Assembly (NCBI GenBank): GCA_021413885.1
Contig: JAIOPM010000013.1
Location: 64,001-128,000, forward strand
DNA from: Planctomycetota bacterium
GTDB lineage: Bacteria > Planctomycetota > UBA1135 > GCA-002686595
DNA: 64,000 bases
Direction: 5' to 3'
Below are positions 27,720-36,425 of the stretch, piece after piece. The position numbers and the translations under genes were made by a program. Position 1 is the first letter of the stretch. Each line of letters opens with the position of its first letter. The notes beneath the pieces are model-generated. The model made no database searches. It was not told where the DNA came from and was given only the letters and a program-made list of their open reading frames with translations.

Positions 27720-28751
27720 ATGACTCGCACCGCTCGCAGGCGCTGGACGCGAGAGCTCCAGAACGAAGTCGACGGCATCGCCGTCGGCGACAAGGGCCCG
27801 GTGCTGCTTCACGGCTACGACCAGCCCGCCGGCGGACGTTGGGTCGACAGCGCGATCCCGGGCAAGCTCGGCGCGTACGATCGCTCGAGCGGCGAACAAC
27901 TGTGGCTCTCGCCGTGCGAAGTCGGCTACGGCCGCGGTTTCGGCGCGGGCTTCGGCGCGGCGAACGACGCGTTGGTGCTCGGGCCGTCGTCCAGCGGCTC
28001 GTCCGGCCACCGCATCGCGCGCATGTCGCTCGAGAACGGCGAGTTGATCGGCGTCGGCGAAGTGCCCGCGTTCGACGCGGCCGCTGTGTGGTCCGACGTG
28101 TGCGTCTGCGTTTCGGCGAAGCGCGTCGTCGCGATCGACAGCCAGACGTTGCGCGTGCGCTGGAGCTACGACCGCGAGGGCGAGCGCTACCACCACCTCG
28201 GCCGCATCGGCGAACGCGTGTTCGTCGTCTACACGCAACAAGCGACCAAGAAGCAGGGCGTGCTCGCGCTCGACGCCGCGAGCGGCGACTTCCAATCGAT
28301 CGTGATGACGCCGACGGCCGCGCGCATCCACGATCTCGTGGTCGAGCCCGGCGCGATCGTGCTGTTGCTCGGCGACGTCACCGCCGCGCTGCCGAACGAA
28401 GCGTTGCTCGAGCTCCTGCAAAAACATCCCGACAAGGACGCAGCCGAGCTGCGCGGTCTGTCGCTCTTCGCGCTCACGCCCCAGAAGTCCTCGGCTAAGC
28501 ACCTCTGGTTCGAGATCTTCTCCGCGCCCGACGACGCGGACGATCTGCCCGAGGTCTCGATCAGCTCCGACAACGGCAAGCTCTACGTCATTCGCAACGC
28601 GTTCCTCGAAGTGCGCGACGCATTGACGGGACGCGCGCTCGGCGAGTGGACCGTTCCCGGACTCGACGAACGCGTCGGTTGGAAGGCCTGCCAAGGCGCC
28701 GGCGTGCTCGCCGAAGAGACGCGCGTCTCGGTCTTCGAACTTCCGGCCTGA
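27720..28751 (+). CDS. PQQ-like beta-propeller repeat protein
   Basis: 343 residues from ATG 27720 (an alternative ATG at 27690 would overlap the end of fusA). It has repeats of the PQQ-blade kind: GKLGAYDRSSGEQLWLSP, HRIARMSLENGELIG, RVVAIDSQTLRVRWSYD, GVLALDAASGDFQ and VRDALTGRALGEW. There is no signal peptide or membrane segment, so it would be cytoplasmic unless the N-terminus is misplaced. Propellers of this kind are usually scaffolds or assembly factors, and no quinone-enzyme active-site residues were found. Its function is not known. It is likely co-transcribed with fusA, since the gap is 16 nt. Confidence 0.7.
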   Translation: MTRTARRRWTRELQNEVDGIAVGDKGPVLLHGYDQPAGGRWVDSAIPGKLGAYDRSSGEQLWLSPCEVGYGRGFGAGFGAANDALVLGPSSSGSSGHRIARMSLENGELIGVGEVPAFDAAAVWSDVCVCVSAKRVVAIDSQTLRVRWSYDREGERYHHLGRIGERVFVVYTQQATKKQGVLALDAASGDFQSIVMTPTAARIHDLVVEPGAIVLLLGDVTAALPNEALLELLQKHPDKDAAELRGLSLFALTPQKSSAKHLWFEIFSAPDDADDLPEVSISSDNGKLYVIRNAFLEVRDALTGRALGEWTVPGLDERVGWKACQGAGVLAEETRVSVFELPA

Positions 28752-28905
28752 CTCGGGCCTTCACCTCACGCCGACTCCGAGTTCCCACGCCTACACGCGT
28801 TTTCGGGCATCGGATAGGATTTCGCGCTCACCTCACCCCGCGTTCGGCGCGCGCACCCCACCGCGCCGTTCGCTCCCACCCAGGACCCGCACAGGGACAC
28901 GTACC

Positions 28906-31731
28906 GTGACGTCCACGCACATCGTCGAGCATCTGGCCAAAGAGTTCTCCGCCTCGAACGAGCACGTGCGCGCCACGCTCGAGATGATCGACGCCGGCCT
29001 CGCCGCGCCGTACATCGGTCGCGTGCGCCGCGCGGAAACCGGCGGGTTTTCGGAGACGGTCGTGCGGCGGCTCGCGCGGCGGCGCGAGGAGCTCGCGGAA
29101 CTCGATCGCCGTCGCGGCACGATCGTGCGGATGCTCGAGAGCAATCCGGCGCTCGATCCGGCGACGCTCGAACGCGTGAAAACGTGCGTCGATCGCTTCG
29201 AGCTCGAAGACCTCTTCCTGCCGCATCGTCGGCCGGAACCGGAAGTGCAGCTCGCGCTCGACCGCGGCCTCGGTCATCTCGCGGATCAGCTCGTGGCTTC
29301 CGTCGCGGGCGCGGACCACGCCGCCGACGAAGGCGAACACGAAGAGCACGACGAACACGCCGCGTCCGCGGAGCGTTCCGCGCACGACGGCGGCGCGTCC
29401 GCCGCGTCGTCCGACGCGAGTGACTCGAACGACGCCGGCGAAGCCGCCGTCGCCGTCGCCGAGTCGAGCGTTGCCGCCCCGCAGAACGCGATGGAGACCG
29501 TCTCGACCGCAGCGGACGACGGCGAAGAGACACATGGCTCGCCCGCGAGCGCGACGCACGGCGCCGACGGCGTCGACGCGGCGTTGCACGGCGAGATCGA
29601 GCTCACGCCCGCGCTCGCGCGCGTCTGCGCTCCGTACGTTTCGCCCGACAAGGGCGTGCACACCGAGATGGAAGCGTTGAGCGGCGCGATGCGGATCCTC
29701 TCGGATCGTCTCGGCCGCAGCGCCAAGTTGCGCGGCCTCGTGCGGCGCATGTTGCGCAAGCACGGCGTGTTGTCGGTGCGGCCGTTGGTCGACGAGTCGC
29801 GTCTCGGTCGGCACAAGCCGTTGCTGCGCGTGCGTCAGCCGCTGCGTCAGATCCAAGGCCACCGGTTGCTCGCGATCCGTCAGGCGCAGAAAGAGCGCGC
29901 GGTCGCCGCGGTGATCAGCCTCGATCGCGTGGTCGTGTTGCCGAAGGTGCGCGCCGCGCTCGGCAAGCGCACCGATCCCGATTTCGCCGGCGTGCTCGAC
30001 ATGATCGCGCTGCGCGCGCTCGAGCGTCGTTTGCTGCCGACCGTCGACGGCGACGTGCGCCTCGAACTGAAGGAGCGCGCCGACGACGAAGCCCTGCGCT
30101 TCCTCTCGCAGCACCTGCGCCAAGTCCTGTTCTCACCGACGTTCCCCGGCCGTTTCGTCGCCGGCGTCGACGTCAACGCGAAGGGCGATTGGACGATCGC
30201 GCTCATCGACGGTGAAGGTGCGCCTGCGGGCGAACCGCTGCGCGTCGAGCCGCGGAACGCGGAGTCCGTCGACAAGGACGCCGCGGTGCTCGGCGCCGAA
30301 CTCAAGGCCGCGTTCGACGGCAAGAACGTGCGCGCCTACGCGGTCGGTCACGGCAAGCTCGGCCGCGCGGCGTTGCCGAAGTTGCGCGCGGCGCTCGCGG
30401 CGAGCGAATTGCCCGGCATCGTGACGTTGGTCAACGAATCGGGTCTCGCGTCCTATGCGAACTCGGATGTCGCGCGCGGCGAGCTCGCGAACTTCGCCGT
30501 GCCGCAACGCATGGCGTTCAGCCTCGCGCGTCGTCTCCAGGATCCGATGGCGGAGATCCTGAAGGTCGATCCGCGGCACCTCGGGCTCGGTTCCGAACAA
30601 GGTCTGGTCTCGAAGGCGAACGTGAAGCGCACGCTCGACGAAACCGTCGAGTCCTGCGCCGCGCACGTCGGTTGCGACGTCAATCGTGCGCCGGCCGCGG
30701 TGCTCGCGCGCATTCCGGGCCTCGACCTCGAGCGCGCGAAGAAGATCGTCGAGTACCGCGCGACCAAGCCGATCGAGAACCGCGAAGAGTTGCGCAACCT
30801 CGGGATCCTGACCGAAGCGCAGTGGGCGAGCGCGATCGCGTTCCTGCGCGTGATCGACGGCTCGGAACGCCTCGACTGCACCAGCCTGCATCCCGAGCAA
30901 TACGCTCTCGCGCGCCGAGTGCTCGAGTCGACCGGCGGCTCGTTCGACGAGAGTTTCGGTCATCCGGGCAACACGCGCGGACTCAAGCGCTCCGACTTCG
31001 ACGTCGACGAGTTCACGTGGCGCGACCTGATGCGCGAACTCGCCTTCCCGGGCCGCGACCCGCGCTTCCGCAACTTCGAGTTCCGTCTGCTCGATCCGAA
31101 CACGGATCCGGTGACGATGACCAAGGATCGCGTCGTCGAGGGCGTGATCACCAACGTGATGAGCTTCGGCGCGTTCGTCGACCTCGGCATCGAGCGCGAA
31201 GGTCTCGTACACATCAGCGAGATCTCCGAGCGCTACGTGCGCGACGCGCGCGAGCTCCTCAGCATCGGCCAAGTCGTGCGCGCGCGCATCGTCGAGGGCC
31301 ACGGCCCGCGCGTCGCGCTCTCGCTGAAGAACGTGCCGTACCCCGAGCGCGAACCGCGTCGTCCGCGCAACGATCGCCCCGAGCGTGCCAACCAGGGAGA
31401 ACGCGGCGGTCGCGACGAGCGCGGTCCGCGCGCCGAACGCGGTCCCCGCGGCGAACAGCGTGAGCGCGAAGTCAAACCGGCGGCTCCGGTGCGCGCCGCG
31501 GTTTCGCGCCGCGACGGTTTGGGCGGCGGACGTTCGCCGCGCGATCGCAACCAACGCGGCGGCGCGGGCGGAGGAGGCGGTGGACGCGGTCGCGGCGGCC
31601 GCGACGGTCAACGTCCCGACGATCGCGACGAGAAGTTCCGTCCGGAAGATATCCGCGCTCCGAAGCCGGGGCCGGTGAAGTTCACGCCGTTCGCCGACTT
31701 CTTCAAACCCAAGGGCGATCAGCCGAGCTGA
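28906..31731 (+). CDS. tex: Tex-like RNA-binding protein with acidic insertion and RGG-type tail
   Basis: 941 residues with a GTG start. The order is that of Tex: N-terminal helical region, YqgF-like domain (~415-540), a VNESGLASYANSDVAR segment aligned to the Tex AGASVYSAS motif, helix-hairpin-helix (~594-650, VLARIPGLDLERAKKIVEYR) and one S1 domain (~744-815, EGVITNVMSFGAFVDLG). Tex binds nucleic acid and assists transcription. Two differences stand out: residues ~131-232 are a low-complexity Asp/Glu/His/Ala/Ser insertion inside the N-terminal region, and the last ~120 residues are Arg/Gly/Asp-rich (GGGGGGRGRGGRDGQRPDD). Such RGG-like tails in eukaryotes bind RNA and favour phase separation. 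Tex is usually ~750-800 residues, so the extra length is explained by these. Confidence 0.88.
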   Translation: MTSTHIVEHLAKEFSASNEHVRATLEMIDAGLAAPYIGRVRRAETGGFSETVVRRLARRREELAELDRRRGTIVRMLESNPALDPATLERVKTCVDRFELEDLFLPHRRPEPEVQLALDRGLGHLADQLVASVAGADHAADEGEHEEHDEHAASAERSAHDGGASAASSDASDSNDAGEAAVAVAESSVAAPQNAMETVSTAADDGEETHGSPASATHGADGVDAALHGEIELTPALARVCAPYVSPDKGVHTEMEALSGAMRILSDRLGRSAKLRGLVRRMLRKHGVLSVRPLVDESRLGRHKPLLRVRQPLRQIQGHRLLAIRQAQKERAVAAVISLDRVVVLPKVRAALGKRTDPDFAGVLDMIALRALERRLLPTVDGDVRLELKERADDEALRFLSQHLRQVLFSPTFPGRFVAGVDVNAKGDWTIALIDGEGAPAGEPLRVEPRNAESVDKDAAVLGAELKAAFDGKNVRAYAVGHGKLGRAALPKLRAALAASELPGIVTLVNESGLASYANSDVARGELANFAVPQRMAFSLARRLQDPMAEILKVDPRHLGLGSEQGLVSKANVKRTLDETVESCAAHVGCDVNRAPAAVLARIPGLDLERAKKIVEYRATKPIENREELRNLGILTEAQWASAIAFLRVIDGSERLDCTSLHPEQYALARRVLESTGGSFDESFGHPGNTRGLKRSDFDVDEFTWRDLMRELAFPGRDPRFRNFEFRLLDPNTDPVTMTKDRVVEGVITNVMSFGAFVDLGIEREGLVHISEISERYVRDARELLSIGQVVRARIVEGHGPRVALSLKNVPYPEREPRRPRNDRPERANQGERGGRDERGPRAERGPRGEQREREVKPAAPVRAAVSRRDGLGGGRSPRDRNQRGGAGGGGGGRGRGGRDGQRPDDRDEKFRPEDIRAPKPGPVKFTPFADFFKPKGDQPS

Positions 31732-31749
31732 AGAGATCAGCCGAGCTGA
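31717..31749 (+). repeat. In-frame microduplication of the tex stop region
   Basis: The 15-mer GATCAGCCGAGCTGA occurs at 31717-31731 and again at 31735-31749, an 18-bp period. The second copy would encode the same Asp-Gln-Pro-Ser-stop, so it serves as a backup stop. Confidence 0.85.
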
Positions 31750-31757
31750 CGCGCGGC

Positions 31758-31777
31758 CCGCGAGTCACGGCTCGCGG
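31758..31777. terminator. Short hairpin between convergent genes
   Basis: CCGCGAG/CTCGCGG forms a 7-bp stem with a 6-nt loop between tex and the convergent coiled-coil gene ending at 31785. No T run is present. Confidence 0.35.
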
Positions 31778-31784
31778 CGCTCGT

Positions 31785-32732
31785 TCAGCTCGGACGGCGC
31801 ATCTGCTCGAGCGCGGCGCGCAGGCGCTCGTCGGTCAACAGCGCGCGCAGTTCCGTCAGCTTTTCGTCGGTGTCGTCGCGCATCGGCACCGACATCGGTG
31901 CCGGCGTCGTCATCGGAACGGACGGTTGCGCTTGCATGGCTGCGCCTCGAGGCATCGCCTGCGTCGGCATGGCTTGAGCCACCGGCGCCAACGCGTCGTC
32001 GAGTTGGTCGAGCAAGCCGAGCGGCACGTGAACCGGGGCTTCGACCGACGACAACGGCAACGGTGCGCGCGGCGCTTCGACCGGAACCGCGGGAACCGGC
32101 GGGTGCGCGGAGGCCTGCATCGGTTGGCTCTCGAGCATCTCGTCGATGTGACGGCGCATCGAGGTGACGACGTCGCCGAGCTCGTCGAGGCTCGACTGCA
32201 TCTCGCCGTACTGCGCCTTCATGCGCTGCTCCATGCGCGCGCCGAGTTGATCGAGGCTCGCGGCGAGGCGGAAGATCGCGTCTTCGCCGTTGATGCCGCC
32301 TTGGGGCATCGCGCTTTGCGTCTCGGCGAGCGCTTGCACGCTCGACTGCACCATGCGCACGTCGTCGTGGACGATCTGCGTCGACTGACGCGCTTGCTCG
32401 AGACCGTCCTTGACGACGATCAGGTCGGACGCGACTTGCTCGAGCAGCAGCGCGTCGTCGCTCGGCCGAGCCGCGGCGCGCGACGCGCTCTTCACGAGCG
32501 AGCCGATCGCGATGAGGAGGAAGCCTCCGACCGCGAGCACGTCGCCGCCGAGTCCCATCTGGTGCGCCGAGGCCGCGATCGCCGCGACCGGCGCCGGGAG
32601 GAACTTCTCCACGGCGAGCGCGACGCCGACGAGCCCGAACACGGCACCGAGCACCATCCACGGAGTGCCCGTGGAGCGCGACGCAACGGCGGAATCTTGA
32701 TGGTTCGAACGAGACGAGGAACGCGTGGACAT
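31785..32732 (-). CDS. Membrane-anchored coiled-coil protein with a Pro/Met-rich linker, unknown function
   Basis: 315 residues from ATG 32732, preceded by GGAGACCTCGCA. Two spans at ~25-42 and ~63-80 form a hairpin, so both termini should be cytoplasmic. Residues ~85-200 are helical with heptads (EQVASDLIVVKDGLEQARQS, VQALAETQSAM and LDELGDVVTSMRRHIDEML). After that comes a low-complexity Pro/Ala/Met linker (residues ~200-285, VPLGLLDQ, QAMPTQAMPRGAA) and a short helical end (EKLTELRALLTDERL). The shape resembles membrane-attached scaffolds or PopZ/DivIVA-like polymer linkers, but no family match is claimed. It is divergent from ptsI and converges with tex. Confidence 0.7.
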   Translation of the reverse strand: MSTRSSSRSNHQDSAVASRSTGTPWMVLGAVFGLVGVALAVEKFLPAPVAAIAASAHQMGLGGDVLAVGGFLLIAIGSLVKSASRAAARPSDDALLLEQVASDLIVVKDGLEQARQSTQIVHDDVRMVQSSVQALAETQSAMPQGGINGEDAIFRLAASLDQLGARMEQRMKAQYGEMQSSLDELGDVVTSMRRHIDEMLESQPMQASAHPPVPAVPVEAPRAPLPLSSVEAPVHVPLGLLDQLDDALAPVAQAMPTQAMPRGAAMQAQPSVPMTTPAPMSVPMRDDTDEKLTELRALLTDERLRAALEQMRRPS

Positions 32733-32928
32733 TGCGAGGTCTCCGGAGGTGCGAGGATCGCGTGAAGGGCACACGGTGTCTGGGCACGGCGCGCGCGATC
32801 GGAGGCCTAGGTCGAGCGCTCGCTCGGACGGTCTTGAGGGAAACCTCGGACCTCGCGCGCCGACGGAAGCCTTTTCGCTCCGACCGTCGACGGGGGATTC
32901 CGGCGGCGAACTTCGTCTGCGACCCAGC

Positions 32929-32934
32929 TAGAGT
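32929..32934 (+). promoter_or_regulatory. TAGAGT, candidate -10 for ptsI
   Basis: TAGAGT ends 14 nt before the GTG at 32949 with no Shine-Dalgarno between. Confidence 0.35.
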
Positions 32935-32948
32935 GGCGCGCGAAAACC

Positions 32949-34682
32949 GTGCGCCTCATCCAAGGAACCAGCGTCTCTCCGGGACTCGCGCTCGCCCCCG
33001 TCTACGTCGTGCGCGCGTCGCCGGCGGAAGTTCCGACCTGGTCGGTGCCCGGCGACGAGGTCGAGCGAGAGATCGAGCGCCTCGAACGCGCGCTCGTCGA
33101 AGCGCGCGACGAACTCTCCGCGCGCCAGAAGGTCGTCGCGACCCAGGCCGGCGAGAAGGACGCCGAGATCTTCGGCGTGCATCGGATGATCCTCTCGGAT
33201 CCCGGCGCGCTCACGCAGGTGAAGCGCACGATTCGCGAGGAGCGCATCAACTCCGAAGCCGCGGTTCAGGCGTTGATCCGGCGCATGGAACAGATGCTCG
33301 GCAAGTTGGAGGGCAACAGCGTCCGCAATCACGCCGCCGACCTCTCCGATCCGTGGCGCTACGTGCTCGATGCGCTGATGCGCGTCGAGCGCGAGACGCT
33401 CGCGGCCGGCGGCTCCCAAGTGATCCTCGCGGCGGCGGAGTTGACGCCCGCGGTGATGACGTCGCTGCCGCGCGAGCGGTTGCTCGGCGTGATCACCGAG
33501 ACCGGCGGACGGTTCTCGCATGGTGCGGTGCTCGCGCGTTCGCTCGGCGTGCCGTGCGTCGTCGGCTTGCCGCAGCTGCTCGGCCGTCTCGAGCAAGGCC
33601 TGTTGGTCGCGGTGGACGGCGAACGCGGCAGCGTGCAGTTGCGTCCGGGCGACGACGACGTGCGCGACTTCGAGCAGCGTCGCAGTCGCCTCGAAGCGCG
33701 GCGCGGCGTGTTCGCGAAGGTCGCCGCGGAACCCGCGCGCAGCGCCGACGGTCACCGGTTCGGCGTCCAGGTCAACATCGAGAGCCTGCACGACTTCGAC
33801 ACGTTCGACCGCACGCACACCGACGGCATCGGGCTCCTGCGCACCGAGTTCCTGTACCTCGAGCGCCCGCAGTTCCCGTCCGAGGACGAGCAGTTCCGAC
33901 TCTACCGGCGCGTGATGGAGCGCATGGAAGGCCAGGTCGTCACGCTGCGCACGCTCGACATCGGCGGCGACAAGCGCCTGCCGTACTTCAAGACGCCCGC
34001 CGAGCCGAACCCCGCGCTCGGTTGGCGCGGCATCCGCATCACGTTGCAATGGCAGGACCTGATGCGGGTGCAACTGCGCGCCGCTCTGCGCGCGGGAGCG
34101 GGCAAGCCGCTGCGCATCCTCTTGCCGATGATCAGCTCGATCGAGGAAGTGCTGCAGACGCGGAAGATCTTCGACTCCGCGCGCGAGTCGCTCGTCGAGC
34201 AAGGACACGACGTCGAACGTGAGGTGCCGGTCGGCATGATGGTCGAGGTGCCTTCGGTGGTCTTCACGCTGCCGGACATGTTGAAGCACGTCGACTTCCT
34301 GAGCGTCGGCACCAACGACCTCGTCCAGTACTTGCTCGCCGCGGACCGAGACAACCCGTGGGTGGCGCGCTTGTACGAGCCACAACATCCTGCGGTCGTG
34401 CGCGCGCTCGCGAGCGTCGCTCGAGATGCGAACGCCGCCGGCAAGCCGGTCTCGGTGTGCGGTGACATCGCCGACGATCCGGCGATCGTGCTGATGTTGC
34501 TCGGCATGGGTTACGACTCGGTCAGCGTCGCCCCTCACTTCGTCGCGGAGATCAAGCACGCGTTGCGACGCACCACGCGCGACGAAGCTCGCGCGCTCGC
34601 GCACACGCTGCTCGAGTGCACCGACTGCGATTCCGTGCGGCGCGTGTTGACCGCGGCGCGCGAACGTTTGCACGCCGACTGA
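32949..34682 (+). CDS. ptsI: PTS enzyme I, phosphoenolpyruvate-protein phosphotransferase
   Basis: 577 residues, equal to the ~575 of the classical enzyme. The start is GTG. The phospho-His is His191 in TGGRFSHGAVLARSLG. The PEP-binding TIM-barrel follows, with RTEFLYLERPQFPSEDEQ, LDIGGDKRLPYF, GWRGIRIT, NDLVQYLLAADRDNP and the Cys-containing SVCGDIADDP. It autophosphorylates from PEP and passes the phosphate to HPr or NPr. Neither HPr nor an EII gene is nearby, so it could serve a regulatory (nitrogen-type) PTS, but it lacks the N-terminal GAF of PtsP. The upstream -10-like motif suggests its own promoter. Confidence 0.92.
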   Translation: MRLIQGTSVSPGLALAPVYVVRASPAEVPTWSVPGDEVEREIERLERALVEARDELSARQKVVATQAGEKDAEIFGVHRMILSDPGALTQVKRTIREERINSEAAVQALIRRMEQMLGKLEGNSVRNHAADLSDPWRYVLDALMRVERETLAAGGSQVILAAAELTPAVMTSLPRERLLGVITETGGRFSHGAVLARSLGVPCVVGLPQLLGRLEQGLLVAVDGERGSVQLRPGDDDVRDFEQRRSRLEARRGVFAKVAAEPARSADGHRFGVQVNIESLHDFDTFDRTHTDGIGLLRTEFLYLERPQFPSEDEQFRLYRRVMERMEGQVVTLRTLDIGGDKRLPYFKTPAEPNPALGWRGIRITLQWQDLMRVQLRAALRAGAGKPLRILLPMISSIEEVLQTRKIFDSARESLVEQGHDVEREVPVGMMVEVPSVVFTLPDMLKHVDFLSVGTNDLVQYLLAADRDNPWVARLYEPQHPAVVRALASVARDANAAGKPVSVCGDIADDPAIVLMLLGMGYDSVSVAPHFVAEIKHALRRTTRDEARALAHTLLECTDCDSVRRVLTAARERLHAD

Positions 34683-34743
34683 GCGTTCTTCCGAGAGTTG
34701 GGAAGTCGCATTGCGCGCGGGTTCGTTCCGCCGAGCGACTCGC

Positions 34744-34749
34744 TAGACT
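34744..34749 (+). promoter_or_regulatory. TAGACT, candidate -10, leaderless spacing
   Basis: TAGACT ends 8 nt before the GTG at 34758; transcription would start at about the first base of that codon. It supports GTG 34758 over the upstream TTG at 34698. Confidence 0.4.
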
Positions 34750-34757
34750 CGCCGCGC

Positions 34758-35495
34758 GTGAGCGGCAACGAAGTAGGGAGAGCGCAGACTTGGCGTTGGC
34801 ACGAAGAGCGGCCGTCGAAGCCGCGTCGCGGCCGCTGGTCGTCGCACGAGATCCAGCTCCTCAAGGACTGGTACGGTCTACGCGAGAACGCCGCGATCGC
34901 TCGCGACTTGCACCGCACGCCGGACGCGGTGAAGAAGATGGCCGAGGTCGTGTTCCGTTCCGCGAAGCGCAGCGGTCCGTGGTCCGCGCAAGAAGTGCAG
35001 GACCTGAAGAAGTACTTGGGTGCGTCGACCGCGGACGTGATGGCGCAAGTGCTCGGTCGCGACGTCGACGAGATCCGTCAGCAGATCACCGAGCTCGGAC
35101 GCCTCCAACACAACGGACGCTGGACGCGCGACGAGACCAACGAGTTTCGTCGGCTCTATGGCACGCGCAGCGACGAGGACCTCGCGCTGATCTTCGGGCG
35201 CAGCTCGGACGCGGTGAATCGTCTGGCGCAGCGCTATTGCCTCGCCAAGGACAAGGCGTACGTCAAGAAGTTGAGCGGCCGCGGCGCGACGCGCATGCCG
35301 CGTTGGTCGGAGGCCGAACTCGACGTCCTGCGGCGGCTCTACCCGAACACGCCGAATCTCGACATCGCGCAACGGCTCAACCGTTCGGTGAAGAGCGTGG
35401 TGTCGAAGGCGCATCACCTCGACCTCAAGAAGGACGTCGAGCGTCTGCGCGAGATGGGGCGCGAGAACGTCGCGCTGCGCTACCGCGGCGAGTAG
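34758..35495 (+). CDS. Protein with four tandem SANT/Myb-like repeats, putative DNA-binding protein
   Basis: 245 residues from the GTG at 34758; the alternative TTG at 34698 would add 20 residues. It consists almost only of four ~44-residue helical repeats at about 25-68, 73-117, 119-163 and 180-223. Each begins with a basic residue or Gly/Pro and Trp-Ser/Thr-x-x-Glu (GRWSSHEI, GPWSAQEV, GRWTRDET, PRWSEAEL), has a central Leu-x2-Leu/Tyr, and ends in a recognition-like helix preceded by GR/NRS/HRT (HRTPDAVKK, GRDVDEIRQQ, GRSSDAVNR, NRSVKSVVSK). This is the pattern of Myb/SANT or GcrA-like helix-turn-helix units. Basic character and array form favour DNA binding or nucleoid architecture. No enzymatic domain or membrane segment is present. 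Confidence 0.7.
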   Translation: MSGNEVGRAQTWRWHEERPSKPRRGRWSSHEIQLLKDWYGLRENAAIARDLHRTPDAVKKMAEVVFRSAKRSGPWSAQEVQDLKKYLGASTADVMAQVLGRDVDEIRQQITELGRLQHNGRWTRDETNEFRRLYGTRSDEDLALIFGRSSDAVNRLAQRYCLAKDKAYVKKLSGRGATRMPRWSEAELDVLRRLYPNTPNLDIAQRLNRSVKSVVSKAHHLDLKKDVERLREMGRENVALRYRGE

Positions 35496-35505
35496 GCGCG
35501 AACGC

Positions 35506-36423
35506 TCAAGCGAGCGGTCCGTGCGCGAGCTTCATGCAGAAGACCGATCCGCCGGACTTCAGGAACTCGCCGGTGTCGACCGGGACGACGTCGAAGCCTT
35601 CGCGCGCGAGCGTCGCCGCGGTGCGCTCGCAACGCCGCTCGATGAAGACGCGCCGGCCGTCGGCGGTGAACGCGTTGCACGCGAGGTAGCGCCGCGTTTC
35701 CTCCGCGTCGGCTTCGATCGGTCGACGATGGAGTCGTTCGATCGACGCGCGGCCGCGCGAGTCGAACGCGCTCGGTGACCACAGGCACGCATCGTCGCCC
35801 AGCGACGCGAACGCGGTGTCGAGGTGGTAGAGCGCGGGATCGACGAGCTCGAGCGCGACGACGTGCAACGCGTACCGCTCCGCGAGCTCCTTCCACGCCT
35901 CGCGCTCCGAACGCGGACCGACGCCGGCCCACAGCAGCGCGCGACCGAGATGCCAGATCCCGTCGCCCATGCCTTCGAAGCGTCGCGACGTTCCGCGCAA
36001 CGGTTCGACGACGTAGCCGAGCGCCGCGAGCGCGGCGACGACGTGCTCGACTTCGCCGCGTCGTTCGGCGTGCGCCATGCGCGACGGAACGATGCGCGGC
36101 TTGCCGTCGGCGAAGAGTTCGCGCGGCAGCGGCAACGCCGGATTCGCGCAGAACACGAGATCCGGATGGCCGTCGAGCGGAGCGACGAGATCGACGCGCA
36201 GGCCGCCCGCCTCGAACGCGGAGCGCAACGCTCGCCACTGTTCGCGCGCGAGCCCCCGGTCGACGCGTTTGAGCGCGCCGTGCTCGTCGACCATGTGCGG
36301 ATTGATCGCGTACGCGCAATCGAAGTCGCGCGGTTCGGCGAGCAACACCCGATTCGGCGGCGCGATGCGCGTCAGGTCCGCGACGCGGAAGTCGAGGTCG
36401 GCGACGCTCGCGTGGAGCGGCAC
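35506..36423 (-). CDS. Amidinotransferase-fold hydrolase (DDAH/arginine deiminase type)
   Basis: 305 residues; GTG start at 36423, 2 nt after the stop of the upstream gene. It shows the guanidine-modifying enzyme fold in order: FDCAYAINPHM, PDLVFCANPAL, RRFEGMGDGIW (substrate-binding Glu/Asp), LYHLDTAFASLG with the catalytic His, and GGSVFCMKL with the nucleophilic Cys296 nine residues before the end. Members of this group cleave dimethylarginine or arginine to citrulline, or transfer amidino groups. The exact substrate is not decided. Coupling to a zinc-ribbon membrane protein gives no hint. It faces the SANT-repeat gene end to end. Confidence 0.85.
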   Translation of the reverse strand: MPLHASVADLDFRVADLTRIAPPNRVLLAEPRDFDCAYAINPHMVDEHGALKRVDRGLAREQWRALRSAFEAGGLRVDLVAPLDGHPDLVFCANPALPLPRELFADGKPRIVPSRMAHAERRGEVEHVVAALAALGYVVEPLRGTSRRFEGMGDGIWHLGRALLWAGVGPRSEREAWKELAERYALHVVALELVDPALYHLDTAFASLGDDACLWSPSAFDSRGRASIERLHRRPIEADAEETRRYLACNAFTADGRRVFIERRCERTAATLAREGFDVVPVDTGEFLKSGGSVFCMKLAHGPLA

Positions 36424-36425
36424 GC

